This document shows positions 1 to 8,333 of a DNA stretch of 64,000 bases, piece after piece; within the stretch, counting starts at the first letter, position 1, and each line of letters begins with the position of its first letter. The notes beneath the pieces are model-generated. The model saw only the letters and a program-made list of their open reading frames with translations. It did no database searches and was not told the DNA's origin. The translations under genes and the position numbers were made by a program. The DNA lies in the NCBI RefSeq assembly GCF_013761005.1, contig NZ_JACDUS010000006.1, forward strand, positions 124,001 through 188,000, read 5' to 3'. This DNA is from Desulfosalsimonas propionicica. Lineage in GTDB: Bacteria; Desulfobacterota; Desulfobacteria; Desulfobacterales; Desulfosalsimonadaceae.

Positions 1-1238
1 ACAAACAGGAGCATCCGGGCATATTCGGTGACTGGGCAAACAGCCGGCACGCCAATGCCAATATCACCTGCATTGACTGCCACAAAGCCGAGCAAACCGA
101 TCCGGACGTGAGCAAGGAGCACTTCCAGCAGTATGAAAAAACCGATTCCCAATGGGGCAGAAAACAGTATCGGGTGCCCGTGGCCGGCGTGGTCACACCC
201 AAGGACTGCTCCCGCTGCCACCCGGACGAGGCCGAGCAGTACAAGCGCAGCAAGCACGCCAATACCCTGGAGATCATCTGGAAAATCGATCCCTGGCTAA
301 ACAAGGGCATGAACAGCGATTTTGAGCGGGCTTCCGGGTGTTTTTACTGCCACGGCACCGTGCTGGAAACCGATGAGGAAGGCAACCTCACCCCGGAAAC
401 CTGGCCCAACGTGGGCGTGGGACGCATGAATCTGGACGGCAGCAAGGGAAGCTGCAGTTCCTGCCATACCCGGCACCGTTTTTCGGTGATGGAGGCCAGA
501 AAACCCCAGGCCTGCGGTCAGTGCCATCTGGGTCCGGACCATCCCCAGATCGAGATTTATACCGAGTCCAAGCACGGGGCCATTTACGACAGTTTCGGTG
601 ACGAATACAACTGGGACGCCGCCCCTGGCACCTGGTCTCCGGGCGTGGATTACCGTGCGCCCACATGCGCTTCCTGCCACATGAGCGGTGCCGGCTCCAC
701 CCGCACCACCCATGACGTCACAGAGCGGCTGTCCTGGGAGATCCAGGCGCCGTTAACCGTCCGCCCCTCCGATTTCAAAGCGTTTCCCGCCAAAACCAAC
801 TGGGAGGTGGAGCGCAAGAAAATGAAGGAGATCTGTCTGCAGTGCCATGGCAACAACTGGGTGGACGATCATTACGCCACTTTTGACAAGGTGGTGGAGG
901 AATACAACGAGGTTTATTTCAAGCCGGCCAGGGACCTGATGAACGAGCTTTATGAAAAGGGGCTGGTGGATGATGAAAAGATGTTTGATGAAAAAATAGA
1001 GGTTGAATACTATGAGCTGTGGCATCACGAAGGCCGGCGGGCCCGCATGGGAGCGGCCATGATGGCCCCGGATTATACATGGTGGCACGGGTTCTACGAG
1101 GTCAAGCACCGGTATAATTCCTTTATGAAGAAAGGCCGGGAGTTAATCGAGCACAACAAAAAGGCTGAAAAGGCACCGGATTTCCCCAATGCCACGGGCA
1201 GAACCACCCGGCCCGAGGCCATTTTCGGCAGCCAGTAA
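1..1238 (+). CDS. Octaheme hydroxylamine oxidoreductase-like multiheme cytochrome c (5'-truncated)
   Basis: The frame is open from base 3, so the gene begins upstream of the window. The visible 411 residues hold seven CxxCH heme sites (CIDCH, CSRCH, CFYCH, CSSCH, CGQCH, CASCH, CLQCH). The octaheme HAO family has eight, so at least one is presumably upstream. The C-terminal part contains WHHEGRRARMGA and PDYTWWHG, which resemble the conserved end of the HAO family. Such enzymes act in the periplasm on hydroxylamine, NO or nitrite, oxidatively in nitrifiers and reductively in many anaerobes. Whether a tyrosine is placed to cross-link the catalytic heme needs an alignment. The neighbouring hcp supports a role in nitrogen-oxide or hydroxylamine turnover; the direction of the reaction is inference. 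Confidence 0.85.
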   Translation, partial: KQEHPGIFGDWANSRHANANITCIDCHKAEQTDPDVSKEHFQQYEKTDSQWGRKQYRVPVAGVVTPKDCSRCHPDEAEQYKRSKHANTLEIIWKIDPWLNKGMNSDFERASGCFYCHGTVLETDEEGNLTPETWPNVGVGRMNLDGSKGSCSSCHTRHRFSVMEARKPQACGQCHLGPDHPQIEIYTESKHGAIYDSFGDEYNWDAAPGTWSPGVDYRAPTCASCHMSGAGSTRTTHDVTERLSWEIQAPLTVRPSDFKAFPAKTNWEVERKKMKEICLQCHGNNWVDDHYATFDKVVEEYNEVYFKPARDLMNELYEKGLVDDEKMFDEKIEVEYYELWHHEGRRARMGAAMMAPDYTWWHGFYEVKHRYNSFMKKGRELIEHNKKAEKAPDFPNATGRTTRPEAIFGSQ

Positions 1239-1290
1239 CTCCGGAAGGCCGGGTCTTTCACCCGGCGCCGGCATTTTTTGCAAAACACAG

Positions 1291-1340
1291 ACCTCCGTTT
1301 TATCTTTTTTAAATAAGGATAAAACGGAGGTTTTGTTTTT
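1291..1340 (+). terminator. Rho-independent terminator after the octaheme cytochrome gene
   Basis: A perfect 14-bp stem (ACCTCCGTTTTATC at 1291-1304 against 1318-1331) with a 13-nt loop is followed by a T-rich tract (TTTGTTTTTTT). It lies 52 bases after the stop codon. Confidence 0.85.
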
Positions 1341-1349
1341 TTGCAAAAA

Positions 1350-1451
1350 CCTAAACTGAGTGTTTCAAATTTTTAAAGCTAAAAATGGTCTTAACCCTTT
1401 TAAAATAATAGACAAATAAAAATTTTAAAAATTTGAAACACTCAGTTTAGG
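1350..1451. repeat. Perfect 28-bp inverted repeat with 46-nt spacer
   Basis: The arm at 1350-1377 starts CCTAAACTGAGTGTTTCAAA, and its exact reverse complement lies at 1424-1451. The spacer is A+T-rich. The outer part (GAAACxCTCAGTTTAGG) recurs once at 27260-27275 ahead of the 4-hydroxybutyrate genes. It could be a regulator binding site or an RNA hairpin; the function is unknown. Confidence 0.8.
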
Positions 1452-1465
1452 AAAAAATTCTTCCT

Positions 1466-1508
1466 CTTGACCTAAGTCAAGGTCTGGATTCGCCTGGCGG
1501 TCTATAAC
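1466..1508 (+). promoter_or_regulatory. HcpR/FNR-type operator and promoter of hcp
   Basis: The 16-bp palindrome CTTGACCTAAGTCAAG (1466-1481) has the TTGAC-N4-GTCAA form of CRP/FNR-family HcpR sites. A TATAAC -10-like element lies at 1503-1508. With a start near 1515 the palindrome would be centred about 41.5 bases upstream, the usual place for a class II FNR-type activator. No good -35 box is visible, as expected for an activated promoter. The start site is inferred. Confidence 0.7.
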
Positions 1509-1578
1509 ATGACCGAAACATCGAAAAAGTGTAACTGCATTAAAATTGAAAAATTACCCCCAAAAAAGGAGGCATCCC

Positions 1579-3210
1579 ATGTTCTGTTTTCAGTGTGAAC
1601 AAACCGCAAAAGGCGAAGGCTGCACAAAAATTGGTGTCTGCGGCAAACAGCCGGATGTGGCCGAACTCCAGGATGTACTGATCTACGCGGTCAAAGGCCT
1701 GGCCCAGGTAGCCAAAGAGGGCCGCAAGGTCGGCGTAAAGGACAGCAGGATCGATCATTTCGCCTGTGAGGCCATGTTTTCCACCCTGACCAACGTGGAT
1801 TTTGATCCGCCCCGGTTTGTGGAACTCATCAACCAGTGCGTCAGCCATCGCGACGAACTGAAGAAAAAAGTGCAAGCAGCCGGCGGATGGGCTGATTTCA
1901 CCAGCGGCCCGGCAACTTTCACCCCGGCGGCCACGGTTGAGGAACTGGTGGCCCAGGGCGAAGATTTCGGTCCCGAGGCTGAAAAGCCGGTTGTGGACCA
2001 GGACATCCTGTCCTTAAAGGAGACCCTGACCTACGGCATCAAGGGCATTGCCGCCTATGCCGATCACGCCGCGATTCTGGGCAAGACAGACGATCAGATT
2101 TTCGATTTCATTTACGAGGGTCTGGCCGCCACCCTGGACGACAATCTGGGGGTCAATGACCTGCTTGGGCTGGTGCTCAAGTGCGGGGAGATCAACCTGG
2201 TGACCATGGAACTGCTGGATGCGGCCAACACCGGCGCATACGGCAATCCTGAACCTACCGAAGTGCCCCTGGGCGCCAAAAAGGGCAAGGCCCTGCTGGT
2301 CTCCGGCCATGATCTCAAAGATCTTGAAACCATCCTCAAGCAGACCGAGGGAAAGGGTATATACGTCTATACGCACGGTGAGATGCTGCCCTGCCACGGC
2401 TATCCGGAGCTCAAGAAATACGAGCATTTCTACGGCCATTACGGCACGGCCTGGCAGAACCAGAAAAAGGAGTTTGCCGAGTTTCCGGGCGCCATTGTCA
2501 TGACCACCAACTGCATCCAGAAGCCCCAGGATGTCTATCAGGACAATATTTTCACCACCGGCCTTGTGGGCTGGCCCGGGGTCACCCATATCGCGGACAA
2601 GGATTTCAGCCCGGCCATTGAAAAGGCGCTTTCCCTGCCCGGATATGACGCAGACATTGATCGCGGATCGGTCATGGTGGGCTTTGGCCACAACGCGGTA
2701 CTCGGCGTGGCCGACAAGGTCATCGAAGGGGTGAAAAACAAAGACATCCGCCACTTTTTCGTGGTGGCCGGATGTGACGGCGCAAAGCCGGGCCGCAACT
2801 ATTACACCGAGTTTGTTGAAAAGGCACCGGAAGATACCATGGTGCTGACTTTTGCCTGCGGCAAATTCAGATTCTTTGACAAAAAGCTGGGGGCCATCGG
2901 CGGCATTCCGCGCCTGCTCGACCTCGGTCAGTGCAATGATGCCTATTCGGCTGTCAAGATCGCCTCTGCCCTGGCAGATGCTTTTGACTGCGGGGTAAAC
3001 GATCTGCCGCTTTCCATCATATGCTCCTGGTACGAGCAGAAGGCCGTGGCCATCCTGCTGACATTGCTTTACCTGGGCATCAAAGATATCCGCCTGGGCC
3101 CGAGCCTGCCGGCGTTTGTATCGTCGAACGTGCTCAATGTCCTGGTGGACAAATTCGACATCAAGCCCATCAGCACCCCGGACGAGGATCTTAAGGCCAT
3201 TCTGGGGTAA
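1579..3210 (+). CDS. hcp: Hydroxylamine reductase / hybrid cluster protein
   Basis: This 543-residue protein matches the family's usual length. The start at 1579 is chosen because AAAAAAGGAGG precedes it and MFCFQCEQT is the typical N-terminus; an upstream TTG in frame lacks support. Cys3, Cys6, Cys15 and Cys21 (C-x2-C-x8-C-x5-C) are the ligands of the N-terminal iron-sulfur cluster. Hybrid-cluster ligands are recognisable in HGEMLPCHG, TTNC, GCDGAKPGR, ACGKFRF, GQCNDAYS and YEQKA. Hcp reduces hydroxylamine or NO in the cytoplasm and protects against nitrosative stress. The upstream TTGAC-N4-GTCAA site points to an HcpR-type regulator. No hcr-like reductase gene is next to it. Confidence 0.96.
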   Translation: MFCFQCEQTAKGEGCTKIGVCGKQPDVAELQDVLIYAVKGLAQVAKEGRKVGVKDSRIDHFACEAMFSTLTNVDFDPPRFVELINQCVSHRDELKKKVQAAGGWADFTSGPATFTPAATVEELVAQGEDFGPEAEKPVVDQDILSLKETLTYGIKGIAAYADHAAILGKTDDQIFDFIYEGLAATLDDNLGVNDLLGLVLKCGEINLVTMELLDAANTGAYGNPEPTEVPLGAKKGKALLVSGHDLKDLETILKQTEGKGIYVYTHGEMLPCHGYPELKKYEHFYGHYGTAWQNQKKEFAEFPGAIVMTTNCIQKPQDVYQDNIFTTGLVGWPGVTHIADKDFSPAIEKALSLPGYDADIDRGSVMVGFGHNAVLGVADKVIEGVKNKDIRHFFVVAGCDGAKPGRNYYTEFVEKAPEDTMVLTFACGKFRFFDKKLGAIGGIPRLLDLGQCNDAYSAVKIASALADAFDCGVNDLPLSIICSWYEQKAVAILLTLLYLGIKDIRLGPSLPAFVSSNVLNVLVDKFDIKPISTPDEDLKAILG

Positions 3211-3330
3211 ACAGCAACAAAGAACAGGGTTGTCCTCCCGCAACCCGGTGCGGGCACCGGACGGGTTCCGGGCCCGTACCCCCGGGGGGATTTTGCAGCC
3301 ACACCAACGGCATTGGCGAAAGGAGCCGAC

Positions 3331-3651
3331 ATGCTCAAAAAAGTGGAAGTGTTTAAGGAAAACGATTTTTCGGAAAAATCATTAAAAAAACTGCTGGTGC
3401 ATGATTCACCTTATTTCAAGGTGATCAACTTCAATTTCAAAGCCGGCCAGGAACTGCCCGTGCATTCCCATGACATTGACGGCCAGCTGAGCATCACCGT
3501 GCTTGAGGGCACCGGCGAGTTTCTGGGCGCAGAAGACGCGGGCATCCCCGCAGCCCCGGGAGATGTTCTGATCTCCGATATCAGCGAACCCCACGGCATC
3601 CGGGCGGAAACCGACATGCGGGTGCTGGTTACCATTGCCCCGCCCATATGA
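3331..3651 (+). CDS. Small cupin-domain protein
   Basis: The 106-residue protein is a single small cupin barrel. HSHDIDGQL and the later EPHGIRAE supply the histidines and the acidic residue typical of the two cupin metal-binding motifs. The start at 3331 follows AAAGGAG; an earlier in-frame codon at 3313 would place the ribosome site inside the gene. Cupins of this size can be metal-binding enzymes, sensors or isomerases, so no substrate can be assigned. It lies 120 bases after hcp and 12 bases before cysE and may be co-transcribed with cysE. The gap before it contains GGGTTG-8 nt-CAACCC (3226-3245) and a very G+C-rich stretch without a U-tract. Confidence 0.8.
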   Translation: MLKKVEVFKENDFSEKSLKKLLVHDSPYFKVINFNFKAGQELPVHSHDIDGQLSITVLEGTGEFLGAEDAGIPAAPGDVLISDISEPHGIRAETDMRVLVTIAPPI

Positions 3652-3663
3652 AAAAGGCAGATA

Positions 3664-4635
3664 ATGGAAAGTGATACCCGGCATCCCAAAGCTATGACCT
3701 GCAAGGACGAGGTACGCGACTACTCCGGATACAGACAAAAACTGCCCGGGGTGGTGGAGGACATCCTTGCGGGCTGCGGCGAGGAGCAGTCTTATACCCA
3801 TATCGATTACGAGCCTGCTCCTTCTGAGGCAGAAGTCATTGATATCCTTCAGAATCTTCGGGAAATGCTGTTTCCCGGTTTTTTCAGCCGGGAAAAAATC
3901 GATCCAGTGAATCTCAAATACAACATGGGCCGGCAGGTGACCCTGTTATATGACATGTTGGCCGAGCAGATTACCCGGGCTGTTCGCTATGAATGCTTCA
4001 AGTTTGACCTGGAATGCAGCGACTGCCGGAAGCGCGGATATGAAGCCGCCCTGGCGTTTCTCCAATCCGTTCCGGATCTGCAGCATCAGCTGGCAAAGGA
4101 TGTTGTCGCGGCATACAAGGGTGACCCGGCTGCCAAGAGCTACGATGAGATCATTTTCAGCTATCCGGGCATGTTTGCCATCATGGTCTACCGCATTGCC
4201 CATCGGCTCCATGCCCTGTCTGTTCCCCTGGTTCCCAGGATCATGACCGAGCATTCCCACAGGATCACCGGCATTGACATTCATCCGGGCGCGGTCATCG
4301 GTGAAAGCTTCACCATTGATCACGGCACCGGTGTTGTGGTGGGCGAAACCGCCCGGATCGGCGATAACGTGCGCATTTACCAGGGGGTTACCATCGGGGC
4401 CCTTTCCGTGCCCCGCAGCAAGGCCGATGAAATGCGGGAAACCAAGCGCCATCCCACCATTGAAAACGACGTGGTCATTTATTCCGGGGCCACGATCCTG
4501 GGCGGAGACACCATTATCGGCGCCCGTTCAGTGATCGGCGGCAATGTCTGGATCACCGAGCCGGTTCCCGCCGACACCACGGTGCTTCTGGAATCGCCGC
4601 GCCTGATTTACCGGAAAAACCCGCTAAGGGTTTGA
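3664..4635 (+). CDS. cysE: Serine O-acetyltransferase (EpsC/CysE type)
   Basis: The 323-residue enzyme makes O-acetylserine from serine and acetyl-CoA, the first step of cysteine synthesis. The C-terminal third (about residues 195-320) is a left-handed beta-helix built of hexapeptide repeats, with the catalytic region DHGTGVVVGETARIG and the acetyl-CoA loop VPRSKADEMRETKRHP. The N-terminal helical extension is long compared with E. coli CysE and fits the EpsC-type branch found in many anaerobes. A start at 3664 follows AAAAAGGCAG. It stands upstream of cysK and metY in the same direction, which supports the assignment. Confidence 0.93.
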   Translation: MESDTRHPKAMTCKDEVRDYSGYRQKLPGVVEDILAGCGEEQSYTHIDYEPAPSEAEVIDILQNLREMLFPGFFSREKIDPVNLKYNMGRQVTLLYDMLAEQITRAVRYECFKFDLECSDCRKRGYEAALAFLQSVPDLQHQLAKDVVAAYKGDPAAKSYDEIIFSYPGMFAIMVYRIAHRLHALSVPLVPRIMTEHSHRITGIDIHPGAVIGESFTIDHGTGVVVGETARIGDNVRIYQGVTIGALSVPRSKADEMRETKRHPTIENDVVIYSGATILGGDTIIGARSVIGGNVWITEPVPADTTVLLESPRLIYRKNPLRV

Positions 4636-4638
4636 TGA

Positions 4639-4664
4639 GCCTGTAAAAAGTCTTTTTTACAGGC
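4639..4664 (+). terminator. Hairpin after cysE
   Basis: GCCTGTAAAAA (4639-4649) pairs with TTTTTTACAGGC (4653-4664). There is no long U-tract beyond the stem, so it may be a weak terminator or processing site. It is followed by two copies of GTGTTAAGT within 30 bases. Confidence 0.5.
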
Positions 4665-4794
4665 AGTGTTAAGTTTTAAGTGATTAAGTGTTAAGTAAAA
4701 TCAAGAAGTGTTTCTTTGTTTTTTGACGATTCCATCAGTTTTAGGACTTTTTGGGATTCCATGAGGGTTTGATGTCATAAAAGAGGCACAAAAA

Positions 4795-5727
4795 ATGCCC
4801 CTGTTTGCCGATATCTCCGAGACCATGGGAAACACGCCCCTGGTGCGGCTAAATAGCTTATCTGAATCCGGCCCGGCATCTGCCGGGGCTGAAGTCTATG
4901 CCAAGCTTGAATTTTTCAACCCCCTGGGAAGTGTGAAGGACCGGATTGGAGCGGCCATGCTGGATGCGGCCGCACGAGAGGGAAAAATCGGGCCGGGATC
5001 ACTGATTGTGGAGCCCACCAGCGGCAACACCGGCATTGCCCTTGCCTTTGTATGCGCGGTTCGGGGCTACCGGCTGTGTCTGACCATGCCCGAGACCATG
5101 AGCATCGAGCGGCGCAAGCTGCTTTCCCACCTGGGAGCGGAACTGGTGCTCACCCAGGCGGAATACGGCATGAAAGGCGCCATTCAGGCGGCCAGGGAAA
5201 TGGTGGCCACCTATGAAAATGCCTTTATGCCCGATCAGTTTTCCAACCCGGCCAACCCGGAAATCCACCGCAAAACAACCGCAGAAGAAATCTGGCACGA
5301 CACGGGCGGTCAGGTGGATGTCCTGGTGGCCGGCGTGGGCACAGGCGGCACGATCACAGGCGTGGCAGGGTTGTTAAAGCAAAGAAATCCGCAATTTTAT
5401 GCCGTGGCCGTGGAGCCGGCCGACTCGCCGGTGCTTTCCGGCGGGGCTTCGGGCTCCCACAAGATTCAGGGCATCGGTGCCGGCTTTGTCCCGGAAATTC
5501 TTGACCAGTCCCTGATCAACGAGGTAATCACGGTGACAAACGATCAGGCCTTTGAAACAGCCAGAGCCCTTGCCAGTCGGGAAGGCATCCTTTGCGGGAT
5601 TTCCTCCGGGGCAGCGGCATGGGTGGCTTTGGAGCTGGCCGGGCGGCCGGAGTTTGCCAAAAAGCGCATTGTTACCATCCTGCCCAGCACAGGCGAACGC
5701 TATATCAGCACTGCCCTGTTTTTGTAA
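4795..5727 (+). CDS. cysK: Cysteine synthase A (O-acetylserine sulfhydrylase)
   Basis: This 310-residue PLP enzyme of fold type II makes cysteine from O-acetylserine and sulfide. Lys48 in NPLGSVKDR binds [15 protein letters not shown] is the substrate loop, and [10 protein letters not shown] binds the cofactor phosphate. The C-terminal [10 protein letters not shown] motif is also present. The start at 4795 follows AAAGAGGCAC. It lies between cysE and metY, 67 and 30 bases away from its neighbours' coding ends (counting the hairpin gap before it separately), so the three form a sulfur-assimilation block that can use free sulfide, abundant in a sulfate reducer. Confidence 0.96.
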   Translation: MPLFADISETMGNTPLVRLNSLSESGPASAGAEVYAKLEFFNPLGSVKDRIGAAMLDAAAREGKIGPGSLIVEPTSGNTGIALAFVCAVRGYRLCLTMPETMSIERRKLLSHLGAELVLTQAEYGMKGAIQAAREMVATYENAFMPDQFSNPANPEIHRKTTAEEIWHDTGGQVDVLVAGVGTGGTITGVAGLLKQRNPQFYAVAVEPADSPVLSGGASGSHKIQGIGAGFVPEILDQSLINEVITVTNDQAFETARALASREGILCGISSGAAAWVALELAGRPEFAKKRIVTILPSTGERYISTALFL

Positions 5728-5757
5728 ATAAATCCGAAAAAGCCCAAAAGAGGGGAT

Positions 5758-7041
5758 ATGTCTGACCAGAAACGTTTTGAAACCATCTGCCTGCATGCCG
5801 GCCAGGTGCCGGACCCGGCCACGGGGGCCCGGGCGGTTCCCGTACACCGGACCACCTCGTATGTGTTTGAAAACTCGGATCATGCGGCCCGGCTGTTTTC
5901 CTACCAGGAGCCGGGCAATATTTACACGCGCATCATGAACCCTACCCAGGATGTCATGGAAAAGCGCATGGCCGCCATGGAAGCCGGGGGCGCGGCCCTG
6001 GCCCTGGCCTCGGGCACGTCTGCAATTTTTTATTCCATTATCAATATCTGCTCGGCCGGACAGGAGATTGTTTCCGCCAACAATCTCTACGGCGGCACCT
6101 ACACCATGTTTGACAGCATTCTGCCCCAGATGGGCATCCGCACCCGGTTTGCGGATGCCCGCAGCCCGGAGAGTTTTGAAGCGGCCATTAATGAAAACAC
6201 CCGGGCCCTGTTTGCCGAAACCATCGGCAATCCCGCCCTGGAGTTCACAGACATCGAAGCTGTGGCCAAAATCGCCGAAAAACACCACATGCCGCTGATC
6301 ATTGACAATACCTTTACCACGCCGTATCTGCTGCGTCCCATTGAGCACGGGGCCAATGTGGTGGTCAATTCGGCCACCAAATGGATCGGCGGCCACGGCA
6401 CGGGCATCGGGGGTGTGGTGATCGACGGGGCCAATTTTGACTGGACAGATCCCAAGTTTGAGATGTTTAACACCCCGGATCCAAGCAATTTCAATTTGCG
6501 GTTTGCCTCTGATCTGGGGGAGAACAATCCCATTGCCTTTGTCATGCGCATGCGGCTGGTGGCCCTTCGCAACCTGGGGGCCTGTATTTCGCCCGACAAC
6601 GCCTGGATTTTTCTCCAGGGCATGGAGACTCTGCCCCTTCGCATGCAGCGGCACTGCGAAAACGCCATGGCCGTGGCCCAATTTTTAAAGACGCATCCGC
6701 AGGTGGGCTGGGTGCGCTATCCGGGCCTTGCAGATGATCCCGCATATCCGGTGGCCTCACGCTACCTGGCAAACGGATTCGGCGCCATGGTGGTATTCGG
6801 CATCAAGGGCGGAAGGGATGCGGGAAAGCGGTTTATCGACAGCCTGAAATTGTTTTCCCATCTGGCCAATGTGGGCGATGCCAAGAGCCTGGCCCTGCAT
6901 CCGGCCAGCACCACCCATTCCCAGTTAACCGATGCCCAGCAGATTGAAGCCGGGGTCAGCCCGGACATGATCCGCCTGTCGGTGGGAATCGAGCACATTG
7001 ATGATATTGCCGCGGATCTGGATCAGGCCCTGCACGCTTAA
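5758..7041 (+). CDS. metY: O-acetylhomoserine sulfhydrylase (aminocarboxypropyltransferase)
   Basis: The 427-residue PLP enzyme belongs to the Cys/Met-metabolism family (fold type I). Visible motifs are the N-terminal FETICLHAGQ and RTTSYVF, IYTRIMNPT, the PLP lysine in NSATKWIGGHGTGIGG, and the C-terminal HPASTTHSQL and RLSVGIEH. The length fits MetY rather than the roughly 380-residue cystathionine gamma-synthases. It makes homocysteine directly from O-acetylhomoserine and sulfide. The start follows AGAGGGGAT, and the gene lies 30 bases after cysK, so co-transcription is likely. A strong hairpin at 7064-7105 ends the unit. Confidence 0.95.
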   Translation: MSDQKRFETICLHAGQVPDPATGARAVPVHRTTSYVFENSDHAARLFSYQEPGNIYTRIMNPTQDVMEKRMAAMEAGGAALALASGTSAIFYSIINICSAGQEIVSANNLYGGTYTMFDSILPQMGIRTRFADARSPESFEAAINENTRALFAETIGNPALEFTDIEAVAKIAEKHHMPLIIDNTFTTPYLLRPIEHGANVVVNSATKWIGGHGTGIGGVVIDGANFDWTDPKFEMFNTPDPSNFNLRFASDLGENNPIAFVMRMRLVALRNLGACISPDNAWIFLQGMETLPLRMQRHCENAMAVAQFLKTHPQVGWVRYPGLADDPAYPVASRYLANGFGAMVVFGIKGGRDAGKRFIDSLKLFSHLANVGDAKSLALHPASTTHSQLTDAQQIEAGVSPDMIRLSVGIEHIDDIAADLDQALHA

Positions 7042-7063
7042 TTTGGGTTAAAAGACGCAGAAA

Positions 7064-7105
7064 AAACCGGGTTCCGGGTGTCAGCAGACACCCGGAACCC
7101 GGTTT
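7064..7105. terminator. Bidirectional terminator between metY and the small lipoprotein gene
   Basis: A perfect 19-bp stem (7064-7082 against 7087-7105) with the 4-nt loop AGCA lies between convergent genes. A-rich sequence at 7061 and TTT at 7103 give short U-tracts on both strands. Confidence 0.85.
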
Positions 7106-7139
7106 CGGAGGGGGAAATGATGATGAAACAGCTCCTGGT

Positions 7140-7316
7140 TTAGAAAGATTCCTCTTCACCATCGGGCTGCTGGCCGGGCCGTTGACCGCCGTCACCCGGC
7201 TGCTGACCCGGTTGCTGCTGTTGCTGCTGGGCAGGGTCTTCGGGTGGTGCCTCACAGCCAAGGCTGAAACCCAGGGTAAAGAGCACCAGGAGAACAAGGG
7301 TAATGTATTTCTTCAT
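7140..7316 (-). CDS. Small Gln/Pro-rich lipoprotein
   Basis: This 58-residue protein begins MKKYITLVLLVLFTLGF and has a lipobox-like SLGC with Cys21 as the lipidation site. The mature part is a low-complexity, Gln-, Pro- and Gly-rich tail ending DGEEESF. AAAGGAGG is well placed before the ATG at 7316, so this short gene is probably real. It follows the DUF4168 gene by 21 bases on the same strand, and both products are exported and Gln-rich. No function is known to me. Confidence 0.7.
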   Translation of the reverse strand: MKKYITLVLLVLFTLGFSLGCEAPPEDPAQQQQQQPGQQPGDGGQRPGQQPDGEEESF

Positions 7317-7337
7317 GCTCTGCCTCCTTTGTTCAAG

Positions 7338-7784
7338 TTACATCTTATCTTCGACTTTTTCCCGCAGGTCGGAATCGCGCTGCATGGCCATGCTGATTTC
7401 ATTGTATTTTTCCACGCCGAGATCATTTTCCTCGATCACGCTCATGATTTTTTCCCGATACTTGCTCTGCAGATCCCGTGCCTGGTTTTCATCATCGGCG
7501 TTCTGTAGTTCAGAGGAGTAATCTTCCTGCAGATCGCGCACTTCCTTATGGGCCTTGGCGAATTTTTCAATGGTCTTGTCTTCAAAATCCGCCTTCTGCC
7601 GGGTCTGCTGACCATACTGCTGCTGGCCCTGCTGATTCTGCTGCTGACCCTGCTGCCCGCCGTAGCCGCTGCCGCCGTCCTGCTGGGCCATGGCCGGAGC
7701 GATTGCCAGAGTGAAACACCCGATGAGCAGGGGACACAGGATTTTAAAGAGACGGGTTTTGGAAGTCATTTTTCGGGTTTGCAT
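7338..7784 (-). CDS. Exported DUF4168-domain protein
   Basis: The 148-residue protein has a signal peptide (LFKILCPLLIGCFTLAIAPAMA, cleaved near residue 33), a Gln/Gly-rich linker of about 30 residues, and a C-terminal helical DUF4168-like domain (KADFEDKTIEKFAKAH through the end). The start at 7784 is preceded by AAGGAGGT; Met6 is an alternative. The domain's function is unknown; it is periplasmic by prediction. It forms a two-gene unit with the small lipoprotein downstream. Confidence 0.8.
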   Translation of the reverse strand: MQTRKMTSKTRLFKILCPLLIGCFTLAIAPAMAQQDGGSGYGGQQGQQQNQQGQQQYGQQTRQKADFEDKTIEKFAKAHKEVRDLQEDYSSELQNADDENQARDLQSKYREKIMSVIEENDLGVEKYNEISMAMQRDSDLREKVEDKM

Positions 7785-8121
7785 TGTTGCATACCTCCTT
7801 GTTTCTTGGATTTAGAATTGCGATGGAGTCCAATTTCCAGGTTCGCAATGTTTCGCCGTGAGAATTGCAGAAGCTGTGCCAATTTTTTTCGCAGGCATCC
7901 AATTGGAGAACAATTGTCTGAAAAGAATGAATTTTTCTTTTTCTTTCAGGCGTGCTGAATTGGCCTGAAATGTGTGTCAACGTGTCACATGTTCATGTCT
8001 GTCATGTGCACACCGCCCCGGATTGGACAAAACCGGGTTGTGAGGTTATTGTTTTACCGGATCTGTTGGCGACCGGATACATATATCAAAAGCATCTGTC
8101 AGATGGGGAAGGAGAAAAAAA
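7785..8121. other. Intergenic region between divergent genes
   Basis: No coding signal is visible. It must contain the promoters of the DUF4168 gene (minus) and of the ferredoxin (plus). An imperfect palindrome GTGTCACATG...CATGTGCACAC lies at about 7980-8013 and could bind a CRP-type regulator, but this is weak. Confidence 0.4.
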
Positions 8122-8316
8122 ATGAAGGTACAGATTGATTATGATCTTTGCATGGGAGACGGCAACTGCAGCAAGGTATGCCCGGAGGTGTTTGAATACG
8201 ATAATGATCAGATGCTGGCCCGGGTAACCGTCAGCGAGGTTCCGGCCGAATACGCCGACCGGGTCCGGCAGGCGGCCGAGGAATGCGCCCCCGGGGCCAT
8301 TGTGGTCGAAGAATAA
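8122..8316 (+). CDS. Single-cluster ferredoxin
   Basis: This 64-residue ferredoxin has Cys10, Asp13, Cys16, Cys20 and Cys55. C-x2-D-x2-C-x3-C with a distant Cys-Ala-Pro is the pattern of single-cluster ferredoxins in which Asp replaces one cysteine (known from Pyrococcus and Desulfovibrio), so the cluster may switch between 3Fe-4S and 4Fe-4S forms. GGAAGGAG lies before the ATG. The partner is unknown; the next gene, a YceI protein, starts 17 bases downstream. Confidence 0.92.
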   Translation: MKVQIDYDLCMGDGNCSKVCPEVFEYDNDQMLARVTVSEVPAEYADRVRQAAEECAPGAIVVEE

Positions 8317-8333
8317 ACAAAAGGAGGCAAATC

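Noticed and set aside
2014-3243. 409-codon minus-strand frame across hcp
   Set aside because: Shadow of hcp; no recognised domains and no ribosome site.
3211-3330. G+C-rich stretch before the cupin gene considered as a riboswitch
   Set aside because: No known aptamer pattern was recognised; only simple G+C-rich repeats are visible.
5374-6681. 435-codon minus-strand frame across cysK and metY
   Set aside because: It spans two well-identified genes and has no domain of its own.
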